Shown: positions 17,898 through 27,074, counted from the first letter of the stretch. The stretch is DNA of 64,000 bases from Halomonas sp. ML-15 (GCF_014779595.1 NZ_JACXZT010000001.1:186001-250000), one strand, 5' to 3'. Program-made: numbers and translations. The notes: generated by a model from the sequence alone, not told the origin.

Positions 17898-19229
17898 ATG
17901 ACCGACAACGCCTTCGACACGGCTCGAGGATCTCAACCACCGCTGCGTACGCGGCGGCGCCTGCGTGCCTGTCATGAATGCGACCTGGTCGTTGCACTAC
18001 CGCCGCTGCGCGCCCGAGAGCGGGCCGACTGCCCGCGCTGTGGGCATACCCTCAGCAAGCGCCACCATCGCCCCGCCCAGCGCAGCATGGCCCTGGCCTG
18101 TAGCGCCCTGATCGCACTGATGATGGCGGTGAGTTTTCCCTTCATCAGCTTTCAAGTCGGCGGCATCGGCAACCGTATCGAACTCTCCGAGACCGCCTCG
18201 ACGATGATCGGCTTTCATCAACCGCTGGTGGCGATCGCCGTGGCACTGACCATCATCGTCCTGCCGGCGGTCTACCTGTGCGGCATGATCTGGCTGCAGT
18301 ACGGACTGCTCAAACGCCAGCCGCTGCCGTTCAGCCGCGGCATCGCACGCTCGCTGTCGCATTTGCACCCCTGGATGATGGCCGATGTCTTCATCATTGG
18401 CGCCCTGGTGAGCCTGATCAAGGTCGCCGGCATGGCCCAGATCGAATTCGGCATGGCGTTCTGGGCCTTCTGTGCCTTCGCCATTCTGCTGCTCTACACC
18501 ACCCAGTCGGTGGACTCGGACTGGATGTGGTTCTCGCTGGCCGGTGAACCGCTGGCGCCACGCGGCGTGCGCACCGGAGAAACTGCCGCCCCGCAGAAAG
18601 TCACCGGCTGCCCCACCTGCGGCCTTATCAATCGTCTGACCGCCGAGGGACATGGCCAGTGTCGGCGCTGCGGAGAACGCCTCCACGCCCGCCTGCCCCA
18701 CAGTCTGCAGCGTACCTGGGCACTGCTGGCCGCCTCGGTGGTGATGTATGTTCCCGCCAACCTCTACCCGATCATGACCACCACCACCATGGGCCATACC
18801 TCGGAGTCGACGATCATCGGCGGCGTGGTCGAGCTGTGGCAGATGGGCGACTGGCCGGTGGCCACGGTGATCTTCGTGGCCAGCGTGATCGTGCCGGTGG
18901 GCAAGATCCTGGCACTATCCTGGCTATGCCTGATGATCAATCGCAGCGACGAACTCAGCAACGCCACCCGCACGGTGCTGTACCGTATTACCGAGTTCAT
19001 CGGCCGCTGGTCGATGATCGACGTCTTCGTGGTCGCCATGCTGGTGGCCCTGATCCGCGCCGGGGCCCTGATGTCGATCACCCCCGGGCCCGCTGCCCTG
19101 GCCTTCGGTGCCGTGGTCGTCCTCACCATGCTCGCCGCCATGACCTTCGATCCACGCCTGATCTGGGACGACCCGCAGAGTAAACACGCCGACACCGCCG
19201 AGCCCGACGCTCCAGGAACCGCCCGATGA
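17898..19229 (+). CDS. pqiA: PqiA, inner-membrane protein of the Pqi lipid-transport system
   Basis: 443 residues made of two PqiA domains, as in E. coli. Each has a zinc-ribbon-like pair of CxxC motifs (CHECD with CPRCG; CPTCG with CRRCG) before about four membrane helices. PqiA works with the MCE protein PqiB and lipoprotein PqiC in lipid traffic between the inner and outer membranes. The gene overlaps pqiB by four bases (ATGA). The full pqiABC order is conserved here. Confidence 0.95.
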   Translation: MTDNAFDTARGSQPPLRTRRRLRACHECDLVVALPPLRARERADCPRCGHTLSKRHHRPAQRSMALACSALIALMMAVSFPFISFQVGGIGNRIELSETASTMIGFHQPLVAIAVALTIIVLPAVYLCGMIWLQYGLLKRQPLPFSRGIARSLSHLHPWMMADVFIIGALVSLIKVAGMAQIEFGMAFWAFCAFAILLLYTTQSVDSDWMWFSLAGEPLAPRGVRTGETAAPQKVTGCPTCGLINRLTAEGHGQCRRCGERLHARLPHSLQRTWALLAASVVMYVPANLYPIMTTTTMGHTSESTIIGGVVELWQMGDWPVATVIFVASVIVPVGKILALSWLCLMINRSDELSNATRTVLYRITEFIGRWSMIDVFVVAMLVALIRAGALMSITPGPAALAFGAVVVLTMLAAMTFDPRLIWDDPQSKHADTAEPDAPGTAR

Positions 19230-20893
19230 CCGAAGACCGCCCCGCCGCCCCCGTCCACAAGGCCAAGCGTCGCCGCCAGAGGCGCATCTCGCCGATCTGG
19301 ATCGTCCCCATCGTGGCCCTGCTGATCGGCCTGTGGCTGGCCTACGACAACTACCTGCAGCGCGGCACCCAGATCACCCTGATGATGGATAATGCCGAGG
19401 GAATCGAGGCCGGCAGCACCCTGATCAAGACCCGCAATGTCGAAATCGGTCGCGTCGAGCGTGTGGGGCTCTCCGACGACCTGCGCAGCACTGAAATCAT
19501 CGCCCGCATCAGCCCCGATGCCGAGCGCATGCTGGTCGACGACTCGCGCTTCTGGGTGGTCAAGCCACGCATCGGCCGTGAGGGCATCAGCGGCCTTGGC
19601 ACCGTACTATCCGGCGCCTATATACAGCTTCAGCCCGGCAGCAGCGCGTCGCCGCGTCGCGAGTTCGATGTACTCGATCAACCGCCGGTGGCCGCGCAGG
19701 ACGCCGAGGGCATTCGCATCAATCTGCTTAGCCAACTGGGCAACTCGCTGCGGCTAGGCGATCCCGTCACCTATCAGGGCTACACCGTTGGCCGCGTCGA
19801 GGCCACCGAGTTCGACGCCGAGAACCGCCAGATGCGCCAGCGTCTGTTTATCGAGAGCCCCTACGACGTACTGGTCACCGAGAGTACCCGCTTCTGGTCG
19901 GCCAGCGGCATCGACCTGCGTCTCGATTCCGAGGGGGTGCGCGTCAACGTCGAGTCCTTCGAAGCCCTGCTCGGTGGCGGCGTGACCTTCGGCGTGCCCG
20001 AGGACGTTCCGCTAGGCCCGATGGTCGAGCCCGACACCACCTTCAATCTTTATCCCGACGAGGACAGCGCCCAACAGGGCAGCTTCAATCGCTATCTGGA
20101 GTACGTGTTGCTGATCGATGACACTGTGCGCGGCCTGTCCCGCGGCGCCCCGGTGGAGTTCCGCGGTGTACGCATCGGTACCGTCGCCAGCGTGCCTTGG
20201 AACTTCAGCGCCACCCAACCGGAGGGACGTGAGGGCTTCGCGATCCCGGTGTTGGTGCGAATCGAACCACAGCGCCTCGCCAATGATGACGACGACGCCA
20301 ATTTCGACCTCAACGAGTGGGAAGAGCGCTTCGAGCGGCTGTTCGACATCGGTCTGCGCGCCTCGCTCAAGGCCGGCAACCTGCTGACAGGCGCCATGTT
20401 CGTCGACCTCAACTTCCAGCGTGACCTGGAGGGCGAGTATATCGCCGAGGTCTTCGAGGAGCGTCGTGTATTCCCCACCACCTCTGGCGGGTTTGCCCAG
20501 ATCGAGGCCCAGGTCGGCAACCTGCTCGACAAGCTCAACAACCTCGAGATCGAACCGATTCTCAGCGGCCTGGACCGTAATCTGGCGCAGTCCGAAGCGA
20601 TGCTCGAAGAGGTCCGCGAATTGACCGGTACCTTCCAGGCCATCGCCGACGATCCGGCCACCCGCGAGATGCCGGACAACCTCAATCGCAGTTTGATCGA
20701 ACTGCGTGAGACGCTCTCCGGTCTGTCGCCAGAATCCGACGCCTATCGCGAATTGACGGGCGCCATGCAGCGCCTCGAGCGTCTGATGCGCGACCTGCAG
20801 CCCGCCGCCCGAACCATCAGCGAGCAGCCAAGCGCACTGATCTTCGATCGCCGCAGCGGTGATGACCCGGAACCTCGAGCGCCGCGCGATTGA
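19226..20893 (+). CDS. pqiB: PqiB, MCE-domain protein bridging the envelope
   Basis: 555 residues: a short basic N-terminus, one membrane anchor (ISPIWIVPIVALLIGLWLAY), then three MCE domains recognisable by their repeated RGTQITLMMDNAEGIEAG, LRLGDPVTYQGYTVGRVE and LSRGAPVEFRGVRIGTV starts. The C-terminal third is helical and would form the long tube seen in PqiB. Length agrees with the E. coli protein. ATG overlaps the pqiA stop. Confidence 0.95.
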   Translation: MTEDRPAAPVHKAKRRRQRRISPIWIVPIVALLIGLWLAYDNYLQRGTQITLMMDNAEGIEAGSTLIKTRNVEIGRVERVGLSDDLRSTEIIARISPDAERMLVDDSRFWVVKPRIGREGISGLGTVLSGAYIQLQPGSSASPRREFDVLDQPPVAAQDAEGIRINLLSQLGNSLRLGDPVTYQGYTVGRVEATEFDAENRQMRQRLFIESPYDVLVTESTRFWSASGIDLRLDSEGVRVNVESFEALLGGGVTFGVPEDVPLGPMVEPDTTFNLYPDEDSAQQGSFNRYLEYVLLIDDTVRGLSRGAPVEFRGVRIGTVASVPWNFSATQPEGREGFAIPVLVRIEPQRLANDDDDANFDLNEWEERFERLFDIGLRASLKAGNLLTGAMFVDLNFQRDLEGEYIAEVFEERRVFPTTSGGFAQIEAQVGNLLDKLNNLEIEPILSGLDRNLAQSEAMLEEVRELTGTFQAIADDPATREMPDNLNRSLIELRETLSGLSPESDAYRELTGAMQRLERLMRDLQPAARTISEQPSALIFDRRSGDDPEPRAPRD

Positions 20894-20930
20894 TGAAAAC
20901 TGACGCACGATAGACCATGATAGCGCCCAG

Positions 20931-20952
20931 CGGCACGGCCTCGACCGTGCCG
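20931..20952 (+). other. Intercistronic hairpin between pqiB and pqiC
   Basis: A perfect 8-bp stem (cggcacgg with ccgtgccg) and 6-nt loop ends a few bases before the pqiC ribosome site. No T-run follows. It could adjust translation or mRNA stability of the last gene. Confidence 0.5.
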
Positions 20953-20972
20953 CCTGACAGGGAGATCACCAC

Positions 20973-21602
20973 GTGCCGAACCTTCGCTCATGCGACCGCT
21001 CCACTCCGCTCAGACCACGCTGGCTTGCCACCGCCACGCTGCTGCTGATCCTCGTCCTGCTGGCCGGCTGCGCCAGCGGCGGCGGCACCAGCGCCCAGCG
21101 CTACAGTCTGCCGGAGGGCGCCCAATCCCCCCCGATCAGCCGCGGCGAGGCTCCCAGCCAGCGACTGGTCGTCGCGCGGGTCCGGATCACTGACTACCTC
21201 GATGCCGAGGGCATCGTCATGCAGCTCGACGACATCACCCTCAACCGCGCCCGCCAACACCTCTGGGCCGAGGACCTGCCGCGCCAACTGCAGCGGGGTC
21301 TCCGCCAGCGGCTCGCCGAGCGCCTGCCGGATACCCAGGTACTGGGCGAGGACGGACGCCGTGACGGCGCCTATGAACTGCGTCTCGACGTCACCCATTT
21401 CCAGGGACGATACGATGGGCGCGCCATCGCCCGCGGCGAGTGGCAGCTGCGCGATGCGCAAGGCGAGGTCGTCACCCTGGAACCATTTTCCGCCATCACC
21501 ACCCTCGATGCCGACGGTTACCCGGCCCTGGTTCGCGCGCTGGGCCACAGCTGGGACGCGGTGGCCGATCAACTCGCCGACCGCCTGCAGGAATTGCGCT
21601 AG
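20973..21602 (+). CDS. pqiC: PqiC, outer-membrane lipoprotein of the Pqi system
   Basis: 209 residues with a hydrophobic leader and lipobox LLAGC, so it is lipidated. The rest matches the ABC-type transport auxiliary (PqiC/YmbA) fold: RYSLP near the start, VVARVRITDYLDAEGIV and LWAEDLPRQLQRGLRQRLAERL. PqiC is thought to anchor the PqiB tube at the outer membrane. It starts with GTG, supported by AGGGAG about 9 nt upstream at 20959-20964. Confidence 0.9.
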   Translation: MPNLRSCDRSTPLRPRWLATATLLLILVLLAGCASGGGTSAQRYSLPEGAQSPPISRGEAPSQRLVVARVRITDYLDAEGIVMQLDDITLNRARQHLWAEDLPRQLQRGLRQRLAERLPDTQVLGEDGRRDGAYELRLDVTHFQGRYDGRAIARGEWQLRDAQGEVVTLEPFSAITTLDADGYPALVRALGHSWDAVADQLADRLQELR

Positions 21603-21642
21603 GCTATTGAGGTGTTCACCACCCCGCCAAAGGACTCATGAC

Positions 21643-22122
21643 ATGGACGATCAGCGTCAACAGCAGCACGCCCTGGCCCTCGACCTCAAGGCCCGAGCAG
21701 AGCGGGTCGAGCACGCCCTCACCCAGGCCATCGACAGCCAGGACACCACCGAAAAGCGCGCCCTGCTGGGCCAAGCCCTCGAGGACATCGTCGCTCTCGA
21801 AGCCTTGACCCAGGCGCACCCCGAGATCCAGCTGCCGCCGCTGGCGCGAATCCGCCAGGGCATGGCCGGTCTGGCCCTGATGCTTTATCAGCAGGGCGCC
21901 TGCGATGGCCTGAGCGAGGACCAGCAGCACGCCTTCCTCGACGCCCATGCCGCCCCGCTCACTGCCGTCGACGGTGTCGGTACGGTCACCGCCCGCCGCC
22001 TGCTGCTGGCCGGCGTGACCAGCATTGAAGCACTGCGCGCGCTATCGCGTGAGCAGCTGGAAGCCATCCCCGGCATTACCAATGCCACCCTGGCGCGCCT
22101 GCAGGCCGGCCTTAGTCAGTAA
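21643..22122 (+). CDS. Unknown protein with a C-terminal helix-hairpin-helix
   Basis: 159 residues. The N-terminal two-thirds is helical and rich in Gln, Ala and Leu (a likely coiled coil at about 10-60). The C-terminal 50 residues hold two helix-hairpin-helix repeats, [17 protein letters not shown] and [16 protein letters not shown], a DNA-binding or protein-contact module. The open frame extends further upstream, but only ATG 21643 has an AGG at proper distance and avoids overlapping pqiC. It may be cotranscribed with pqiABC. Function unknown. Confidence 0.75.
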   Translation: MDDQRQQQHALALDLKARAERVEHALTQAIDSQDTTEKRALLGQALEDIVALEALTQAHPEIQLPPLARIRQGMAGLALMLYQQGACDGLSEDQQHAFLDAHAAPLTAVDGVGTVTARRLLLAGVTSIEALRALSREQLEAIPGITNATLARLQAGLSQ

Positions 22123-22460
22123 GGGAGCAATTGCCCCTAAGCGAAGGGCGCCGGGGACAGGCCGAAGAGGAGGTTTCGATGCCAGGGATGGCATCGGTAG
22201 CGCCCAGGGATGGTTTACAGCGCCTCCTCGCAGGCCTGTCGACGGATCAGCCCGAGCGGTGCCACCCACCTGCAATAGCATTGGAAACAGCTAATCCTTT
22301 AGTGCAAGACAACGCGATGTCTGTCATCATGACGCGCTGCGGCACTTCACGGTCCCTTCTTGCCGCGCCTGTCATCGATTTTTCCCACGATGTGTCCCGG
22401 GACTCACGCTTCTCACACCCAGGAGAGGCGAGCGGTCACCTCGTGATATCCGGAGTTTGC
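22123..22460. other. Intergenic region and long leader upstream of the RhlE-type helicase
   Basis: About 340 bases without a convincing gene. The first third contains the structured element described separately. The rest is a probable long 5' leader with a GGAG at 22452-22455, 7 nt before the helicase ATG. Long leaders are common before cold-responsive helicase genes. I found no clear -35/-10 pair. Confidence 0.5.
22156..22240. repeat. Structured intergenic element with nested inverted repeats
   Basis: Outer arms gacaggcc plus gaagaggagg (22156-22173) pair imperfectly with cctcctcg plus caggcctgtc (22223-22240). Inside lies a perfect 6-bp hairpin, gatgcc-agggat-ggcatc (22178-22195), and the 9-mer cagggatgg occurs twice (22183-22191, 22205-22213). 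The whole could fold into a branched RNA or cruciform. It has the look of a dispersed intergenic repeat, but only one copy is in the window. Confidence 0.55.
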
Positions 22461-23759
22461 ATGAGCTTTTCCGACCTCGGCCTACGGGCCGAACTGCTGC
22501 GCGCTGTTGACGAACAGGGCTACACCACCCCTACGCCCATTCAGCTGAAAGCGATCCCTGCGGTGCTCCAGGGCCGCGATATGCTCGCCAGCGCCCAGAC
22601 CGGCACCGGCAAGACCGCCGGCTTCACCCTGCCGTTGCTGCAGCGCCTCGCCGACGGCCCGCGCCCCAAGCCGCGTCAGATCCGTGCGCTGGTGCTGACT
22701 CCAACCCGTGAGCTGGCCGCGCAGATCGGCGAGAACGTCACCGGCTATGGCCGCTACCTCAAGCTGCGCTCCCACGTGATCTTCGGCGGCGTCGGCCAGC
22801 AGCCCCAGGTCGACGCCATCCGCGGCGGCCTGGATATCCTGGTGGCGACGCCGGGCCGACTGCTCGACCTGCATCAGCAGAAGCACGTCGATCTGTCGCA
22901 AATCGAGACCCTGGTGCTCGATGAAGCCGACCGCATGCTCGACATGGGCTTTATCCACGACATCAAGAAGATCCTCCGCGTGCTTCCCAAGCAGCGCCAG
23001 AACCTGCTGTTCTCGGCGACCTTCTCCGACGAGATTCAGCGTCTCGCCGGCGGCCTGCTGAACAACCCGGAGATGATCGAGGTGGCGCGTCGCAACACCA
23101 CCGCCGAGCTGGTCGATCAGGCCGTCTACAAGGTCGACCGCGAGAAGAAGCGTGAGCTGCTGGCCCACCTGATCAGCACCCAGCAGTGGAACCAGGTGCT
23201 GGTATTCACACGTACCAAGCACGGTGCCAACCGGCTCGCCGAGCAGCTCTCCAAGCAAGACATCCCGGCCATGGCGATTCACGGCAACAAGAGCCAGTCG
23301 GCACGCACCAAGGCGCTGGCATCGTTCAAGGCCGGCGACCTGCGAGTGCTGGTCGCCACCGATATCGCCGCCCGCGGCCTGGATATCAGCGAGCTGCCCC
23401 ACGTCGTCAACTTCGAACTGCCCAATGTTGCCGAAGACTACGTGCACCGCATCGGGCGTACCGGCCGTGCCGGTAGCGAGGGCAAAGCGGTATCGCTGGT
23501 CTGCGTCGACGAGCACGGCCTGCTCAAGGGCATCGAGCGGCTGATCAAGCGCGACCTCGAGAAGCACATCGAACCCGGTTTTGAGCCCGACCCCAACGCC
23601 AAGCCCGAGCCGATCGAGAACGGCCGTCGCGGCCAGCAGAAACGCGGCAACGGTGGCGGCCAGCGTGCCAGCGGCAATCGCAACGACCAACCCCGCCGCA
23701 GCGCTGATGACACCCGCGCGCCACGCCGTCGGCGCGGCGGTCGCTCGCAGCAGGCCTGA
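22461..23759 (+). CDS. rhlE: DEAD-box ATP-dependent RNA helicase, RhlE type
   Basis: 432 residues. Motifs in order: the Q motif YTTPTPIQ, Walker A AQTGTGKT (residues 45-52), [20 protein letters not shown] ([13 protein letters not shown]), [14 protein letters not shown] and [10 protein letters not shown]. The tail is a disordered Arg/Gly/Asn-rich RNA-binding segment, typical of RhlE. It unwinds RNA in ribosome assembly or mRNA decay. The start at 22461 fits the family and has a GGAG; the frame is open for another 330 nt upstream, but that part lacks family similarity. A strong terminator follows. Confidence 0.93.
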   Translation: MSFSDLGLRAELLRAVDEQGYTTPTPIQLKAIPAVLQGRDMLASAQTGTGKTAGFTLPLLQRLADGPRPKPRQIRALVLTPTRELAAQIGENVTGYGRYLKLRSHVIFGGVGQQPQVDAIRGGLDILVATPGRLLDLHQQKHVDLSQIETLVLDEADRMLDMGFIHDIKKILRVLPKQRQNLLFSATFSDEIQRLAGGLLNNPEMIEVARRNTTAELVDQAVYKVDREKKRELLAHLISTQQWNQVLVFTRTKHGANRLAEQLSKQDIPAMAIHGNKSQSARTKALASFKAGDLRVLVATDIAARGLDISELPHVVNFELPNVAEDYVHRIGRTGRAGSEGKAVSLVCVDEHGLLKGIERLIKRDLEKHIEPGFEPDPNAKPEPIENGRRGQQKRGNGGGQRASGNRNDQPRRSADDTRAPRRRRGGRSQQA

Positions 23760-23782
23760 ATGGGCTGGATATGCTGATCACA

Positions 23783-23812
23783 CGGCCACCCTCCCGGGTG
23801 GCCGTTTTTTTT
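23783..23812 (+). terminator. Strong Rho-independent terminator after rhlE
   Basis: A perfect 9-bp stem (cggccaccc with gggtggccg), a 4-nt loop and eight consecutive T residues, about 25 nt after the helicase stop. Confidence 0.95.
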
Positions 23813-23994
23813 GAGTGGAAATGCGTTCGGCATGCGAGGCGTTCACCGTGGCCGGCGCCAACGCCCCTTAGTTCGCACTAGCCAAATTGTCAGTGTCGAC
23901 GGTGACGAGTAGTATCCTACTCATCCCCCAGGATGAGAACGAGGCATGACAGTCCGCCATCGGGGCCCGACCGGATCGAACGCAGGGAACCAAC

Positions 23995-25263
23995 GTGCCA
24001 TCACGCAGCGACACTCCTCTGGCCAACGCGATCGCCAGCGATGACCTTGCCGAAGACAGCTACTGCATTGCGCTGCAGCCGGTGTGCGATGCCGATTTAC
24101 ATCACATCGGCGACGAACTCCTCTACCGCGCCAGCGCTAGCGACGACAGCGCCACTATCACCGATCCGCTGCTGGCCACCGCTCGAGCCAGCAGCATGGC
24201 TATCTACGAGATCGGACTCGACAAGCTGATTGGTGAACGGCTGCTGTTTCTCAAGGTGTCCAGAGAGTGGCTCGAACGGCCGGAGCTGCTGCCGTTTCCG
24301 GCCAACAATGTGGTCATCGAAGTCCTTGACGACGGCACGCCACTCAACGACCTTACCAACGCCTTGGCGCAGATCAAACAGCGCGGTTACCAGCTGGCCC
24401 TGGACGCCAGCGCCGTGCTTCAGGGAGACATCGAGACCCTCAGCGGTATCGCCGATATCATCAAGTTCCGTCTCGACGAGGGCATCACATCCGAGCGCCT
24501 CGACGCCTTCCGCTCCGCCGACTGCCAGCTGCTCGCCCAACGCCTCGAAACCCGCGATCAGATAGACGCCGCGCGTCGGGCCGGCTGTTCGCTACTGCAG
24601 GGGTTCTTCTTCGCCCAGCCAAGCAATGTTGCCCCTCCCACCGCGAGCCGGCGCAGCAATCCCAGCATTCAGATCAAGCTGATTCGCGAGCTCTACCGCG
24701 AGATGGTCAACACCGAGCGCCTGGCTGACATGATCGCTCAGGACCCACACCTGTACCTGATCGTCATCAAACGCGCCAACTCAAGCTACTACGCCCAGAC
24801 TGGGGGTAGCAGCCTGCGCAGAAGCCTGCACGTGCTCGGTATCAATGAACTGCGCACCCTGGTCGCCACGGTGATGCTGGCCCAGAACGGCCCGGTGTCA
24901 CGCCTGGCGCTCAAGCACGCCCTGACCCGCGCCACCATGTGCAAGCATCTGGCCGCGCCCTTCCCCCAGCTCGATCCGGAAGACGCCTTCACCACCGGCC
25001 TGTTCTCGCTGATGGACACCATGCTGGGAATCGGGATGAGCGCGCTGCTCGACGAAGTCGAACTGAGCGATTCCATAAACGCCGCGATTCGCGACGGCAG
25101 TGGCCAGCTCGGCGCTATTTTGACCATCGCCCGCGACTACCAGGCCTTCGTCGCTCTCGATGCAGAAGATTCAGGGATGCCGCCCAATGCGCAGTTGAGG
25201 ACGGCCTATCTGGGAGCGCTGCAGGAGACGCAGGCGCTGATGAGCAGCCTGCAGGAGGAGTAG
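23995..25263 (+). CDS. EAL-HDOD signalling protein (degenerate EAL)
   Basis: 422 residues. The N-terminal half is an EAL-like domain in which the catalytic motif is altered to ELLYR and most metal ligands are missing, so it probably does not hydrolyse c-di-GMP; QGFFFAQP marks its end. The C-terminal half is an HDOD domain (LIRELYREMVNTERLADMIAQDPHL, SLRRSLHVLGI). Such proteins, called CdgJ or YuxH-like, influence motility in Vibrio and relatives. The GTG start has AGGGA 6 nt upstream. Lying next to the flagellar cluster, but on the opposite strand, suggests a link between surface and motility signals (inference). Confidence 0.85.
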   Translation: MPSRSDTPLANAIASDDLAEDSYCIALQPVCDADLHHIGDELLYRASASDDSATITDPLLATARASSMAIYEIGLDKLIGERLLFLKVSREWLERPELLPFPANNVVIEVLDDGTPLNDLTNALAQIKQRGYQLALDASAVLQGDIETLSGIADIIKFRLDEGITSERLDAFRSADCQLLAQRLETRDQIDAARRAGCSLLQGFFFAQPSNVAPPTASRRSNPSIQIKLIRELYREMVNTERLADMIAQDPHLYLIVIKRANSSYYAQTGGSSLRRSLHVLGINELRTLVATVMLAQNGPVSRLALKHALTRATMCKHLAAPFPQLDPEDAFTTGLFSLMDTMLGIGMSALLDEVELSDSINAAIRDGSGQLGAILTIARDYQAFVALDAEDSGMPPNAQLRTAYLGALQETQALMSSLQEE

Positions 25264-25286
25264 CGGACGTCGCGGTCCGCCAGGGA

Positions 25287-25982
25287 TCAGGTCAGCCGCG
25301 CCTTGAGACGCGTCACTGCCTGACTGTGCAGCTGGCAGACCCGCGATTCACTGACGCCGAGTACCGCGCCAATCTCCTTGAGGTTGAGCTCTTCTTGATA
25401 GTAGAGGCCCAGGAGCAGTTTCTCGCGCTCGGGGAGCTGTTCAATCGCTTCTACCAATCGCTGGCGCTGCTCGCCATCGACCAGTGCAGCAAAGGGTGAC
25501 GGCGGTGCGCCCTCGCCGTTCCCCGGCTCCACGCCCTCTGCCACCATCTCCTCGTAGGGCAGCAACTGGCCGCCGTTGGTGTCGCCTAGCAGCTGATGGT
25601 ACTCAGCAAGTTCGACGCCCATCTCGTCGGCGATTTCCTGCTCTTCGGCGGCACGCCCCAGGCGCTGCTCGGCTCGCCGCAGGGCCTCGTCCAGGGCTCG
25701 CGCATTGCGCCGAACGCTGCGCGGCACCCAATCGCGGCTGCGCAGCTCATCGATCATCGCCCCACGAATGCGCTGACTGGCATAGGTGGCAAAGCTCGCC
25801 CCCTGCCCCGCATCGAAACGATTGAGACAGTCGAGCAGCCCGACCATGCCGGCCTGGATCAGGTCGTCGAGTTCGACGCTCGCCGGCAACTTGACCTGCA
25901 TGGCCAGCGCCTGGCGGCGCACCAGCGGCAGATACTGCTCAAGCAGTGCGCCTTGATCGATCTTGCCCTTTGCCGTGTACAT
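25287..25982 (-). CDS. fliA: Flagellar sigma factor 28 (FliA)
   Basis: Sigma factor for late flagellar and chemotaxis genes. The 231-residue form shows LPASVELDDLIQAG (region 2), TYASQRIRGAMIDELRSRDWVPRSVRRNAR (regions 2.4-3) and the region 4 helix-turn-helix LNLKEIGAVLGVSESRVCQLHSQA. The start is unclear: ATG 25982 gives MYTAKGK, matching the family N-terminus, but has no close ribosome site. A TTG at 26006 would add eight residues. Last gene of the long cheB-to-fliA series. Four sigma-28 promoters elsewhere in the window are its likely targets. Confidence 0.93.
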   Translation of the reverse strand: MYTAKGKIDQGALLEQYLPLVRRQALAMQVKLPASVELDDLIQAGMVGLLDCLNRFDAGQGASFATYASQRIRGAMIDELRSRDWVPRSVRRNARALDEALRRAEQRLGRAAEEQEIADEMGVELAEYHQLLGDTNGGQLLPYEEMVAEGVEPGNGEGAPPSPFAALVDGEQRQRLVEAIEQLPEREKLLLGLYYQEELNLKEIGAVLGVSESRVCQLHSQAVTRLKARLT

Positions 25983-26093
25983 CGCTATCGCTGCGACCTC
26001 AGTCAACCTGGAAATCGAATCGCACCCCTAGGGGCAGAGCCATCATGCTGGCATTATCCCGCGATGGGGCAAACCGCCATGCCAAGAATAGCC

Positions 26094-26549
26094 TCACTGC
26101 CCGACGGTTTTTTGCGCCTTTGCCTCGACCGGCCGACGATAGTCGACGAACACCTGCAGCTCGCTGATCTGTGCCGGCCGGCTCCCCGCCCCAAGCCGAA
26201 AGCGAAACGTCAACGGCTCGCTTGCTGACAGTCCCGCCAGCGCCTCGCTGCGACCCCGCGAGCTGCCAAGACGCATGCAACGCTGCGGATGGCATAGCCA
26301 GGCCTGGTACGCCGTGCCCGGTGGCGTGGCGTACTGCCAGCCCACCTGGGAAATCTGCGCCCGCGCCGGGACGCCTGGCCCCGGCGCCAGCGGCCGACTA
26401 TGCGTGTCGCGACCGGGTACCGCCACTCGTACGCCATCGGTCTCGGCAATCCAGCTGCCCGACACCGCGGCGGTATCCGCCATGCCCCACTGCGCGCAGG
26501 CAGCCAGCACAGCCAGCGCACCCAGTCTGGGCACCCACGCCGCCCTCAT
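26094..26549 (-). CDS. flhE: FlhE, periplasmic flagellar protein
   Basis: 151 residues with a signal peptide ending near GMADT (about residue 25). Similarity to enterobacterial FlhE is visible in VGWQYATPPG, LCHPQRCMRL (cysteine pair), SASEPLTFRF and the C-terminal VFVDYR. FlhE has been linked to preventing proton leakage through the flagellar export apparatus. In enterics it follows flhA; here flhF and an unknown gene intervene. ATG overlaps the upstream stop by four bases. Confidence 0.8.
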   Translation of the reverse strand: MRAAWVPRLGALAVLAACAQWGMADTAAVSGSWIAETDGVRVAVPGRDTHSRPLAPGPGVPARAQISQVGWQYATPPGTAYQAWLCHPQRCMRLGSSRGRSEALAGLSASEPLTFRFRLGAGSRPAQISELQVFVDYRRPVEAKAQKTVGQ

Positions 26550-27073
26550 GTACCGCTCCCCGCGGCGCCGGGCTTTACCAACAACAGACGGATGCCGAGA
26601 AACTCGGCGGCGGCCTGACGCAGATTGTTGAGCAGGCCGCGTGACGTGCTCAGGCGTGGATGCAGCGCCATCAGACAGCTCGGCCCGCCACGCTCGGCGA
26701 GCTGCTTGAGCAAACGGTAGCTACGCCGAAAGGCCTCGGGATCGCTGTCGATCCATAGCGCCCAGCGCATCTGCTGTTCCGCCAGCACGGGCAGGTGGTG
26801 ACTGTCAGTGGTCAACGGCACCACTCGCCAGGCACTTGGCTCGCCGACCCAGGCTTGTCCCTGACGCCGCCACGACTCCAGCAGACGGTAGACGGGTGCC
26901 GCATCGTTAGCAGGCAGTCCTACCACCATCAGGGTACGCCGGGCCATGGCAGACTCGACCTGCCGGGTACGTGACGCCCCGGGCGGCGATGACGCCACCG
27001 GCTCCGCAGCGGAGGATTCACCCGCCCACTGGCGCAACCCTGCCGCCTGATCCTTGAACGACATGCTCGACAT
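26546..27073 (-). CDS. Unknown protein at the flhG position
   Basis: About 175 residues (start uncertain: ATGs at 27100, 27073 and 27064; 27073 chosen because it follows the flhF stop by one base). It has RRTLMVVGLPANDAAPVYRLL, a beta-strand-loop-helix resembling a nucleotide-binding fold, but without a Gly-Lys-Thr P-loop. Later segments MRWALWIDSDPEAF and RGLLNNLRQAAAEFLGIRLLLV look like alternating strands and helices. This is the slot normally filled by the MinD-like ATPase FlhG, but family membership cannot be claimed. It overlaps flhE by four bases, so it belongs to the flagellar operon. Confidence 0.7.
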   Translation of the reverse strand: MSSMSFKDQAAGLRQWAGESSAAEPVASSPPGASRTRQVESAMARRTLMVVGLPANDAAPVYRLLESWRRQGQAWVGEPSAWRVVPLTTDSHHLPVLAEQQMRWALWIDSDPEAFRRSYRLLKQLAERGGPSCLMALHPRLSTSRGLLNNLRQAAAEFLGIRLLLVKPGAAGSGT

Positions 27074-27074
27074 C

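Noticed and set aside
22482-23690. 402-codon frame opposite rhlE
   Set aside because: Entirely within the helicase gene and lacks recognisable motifs.
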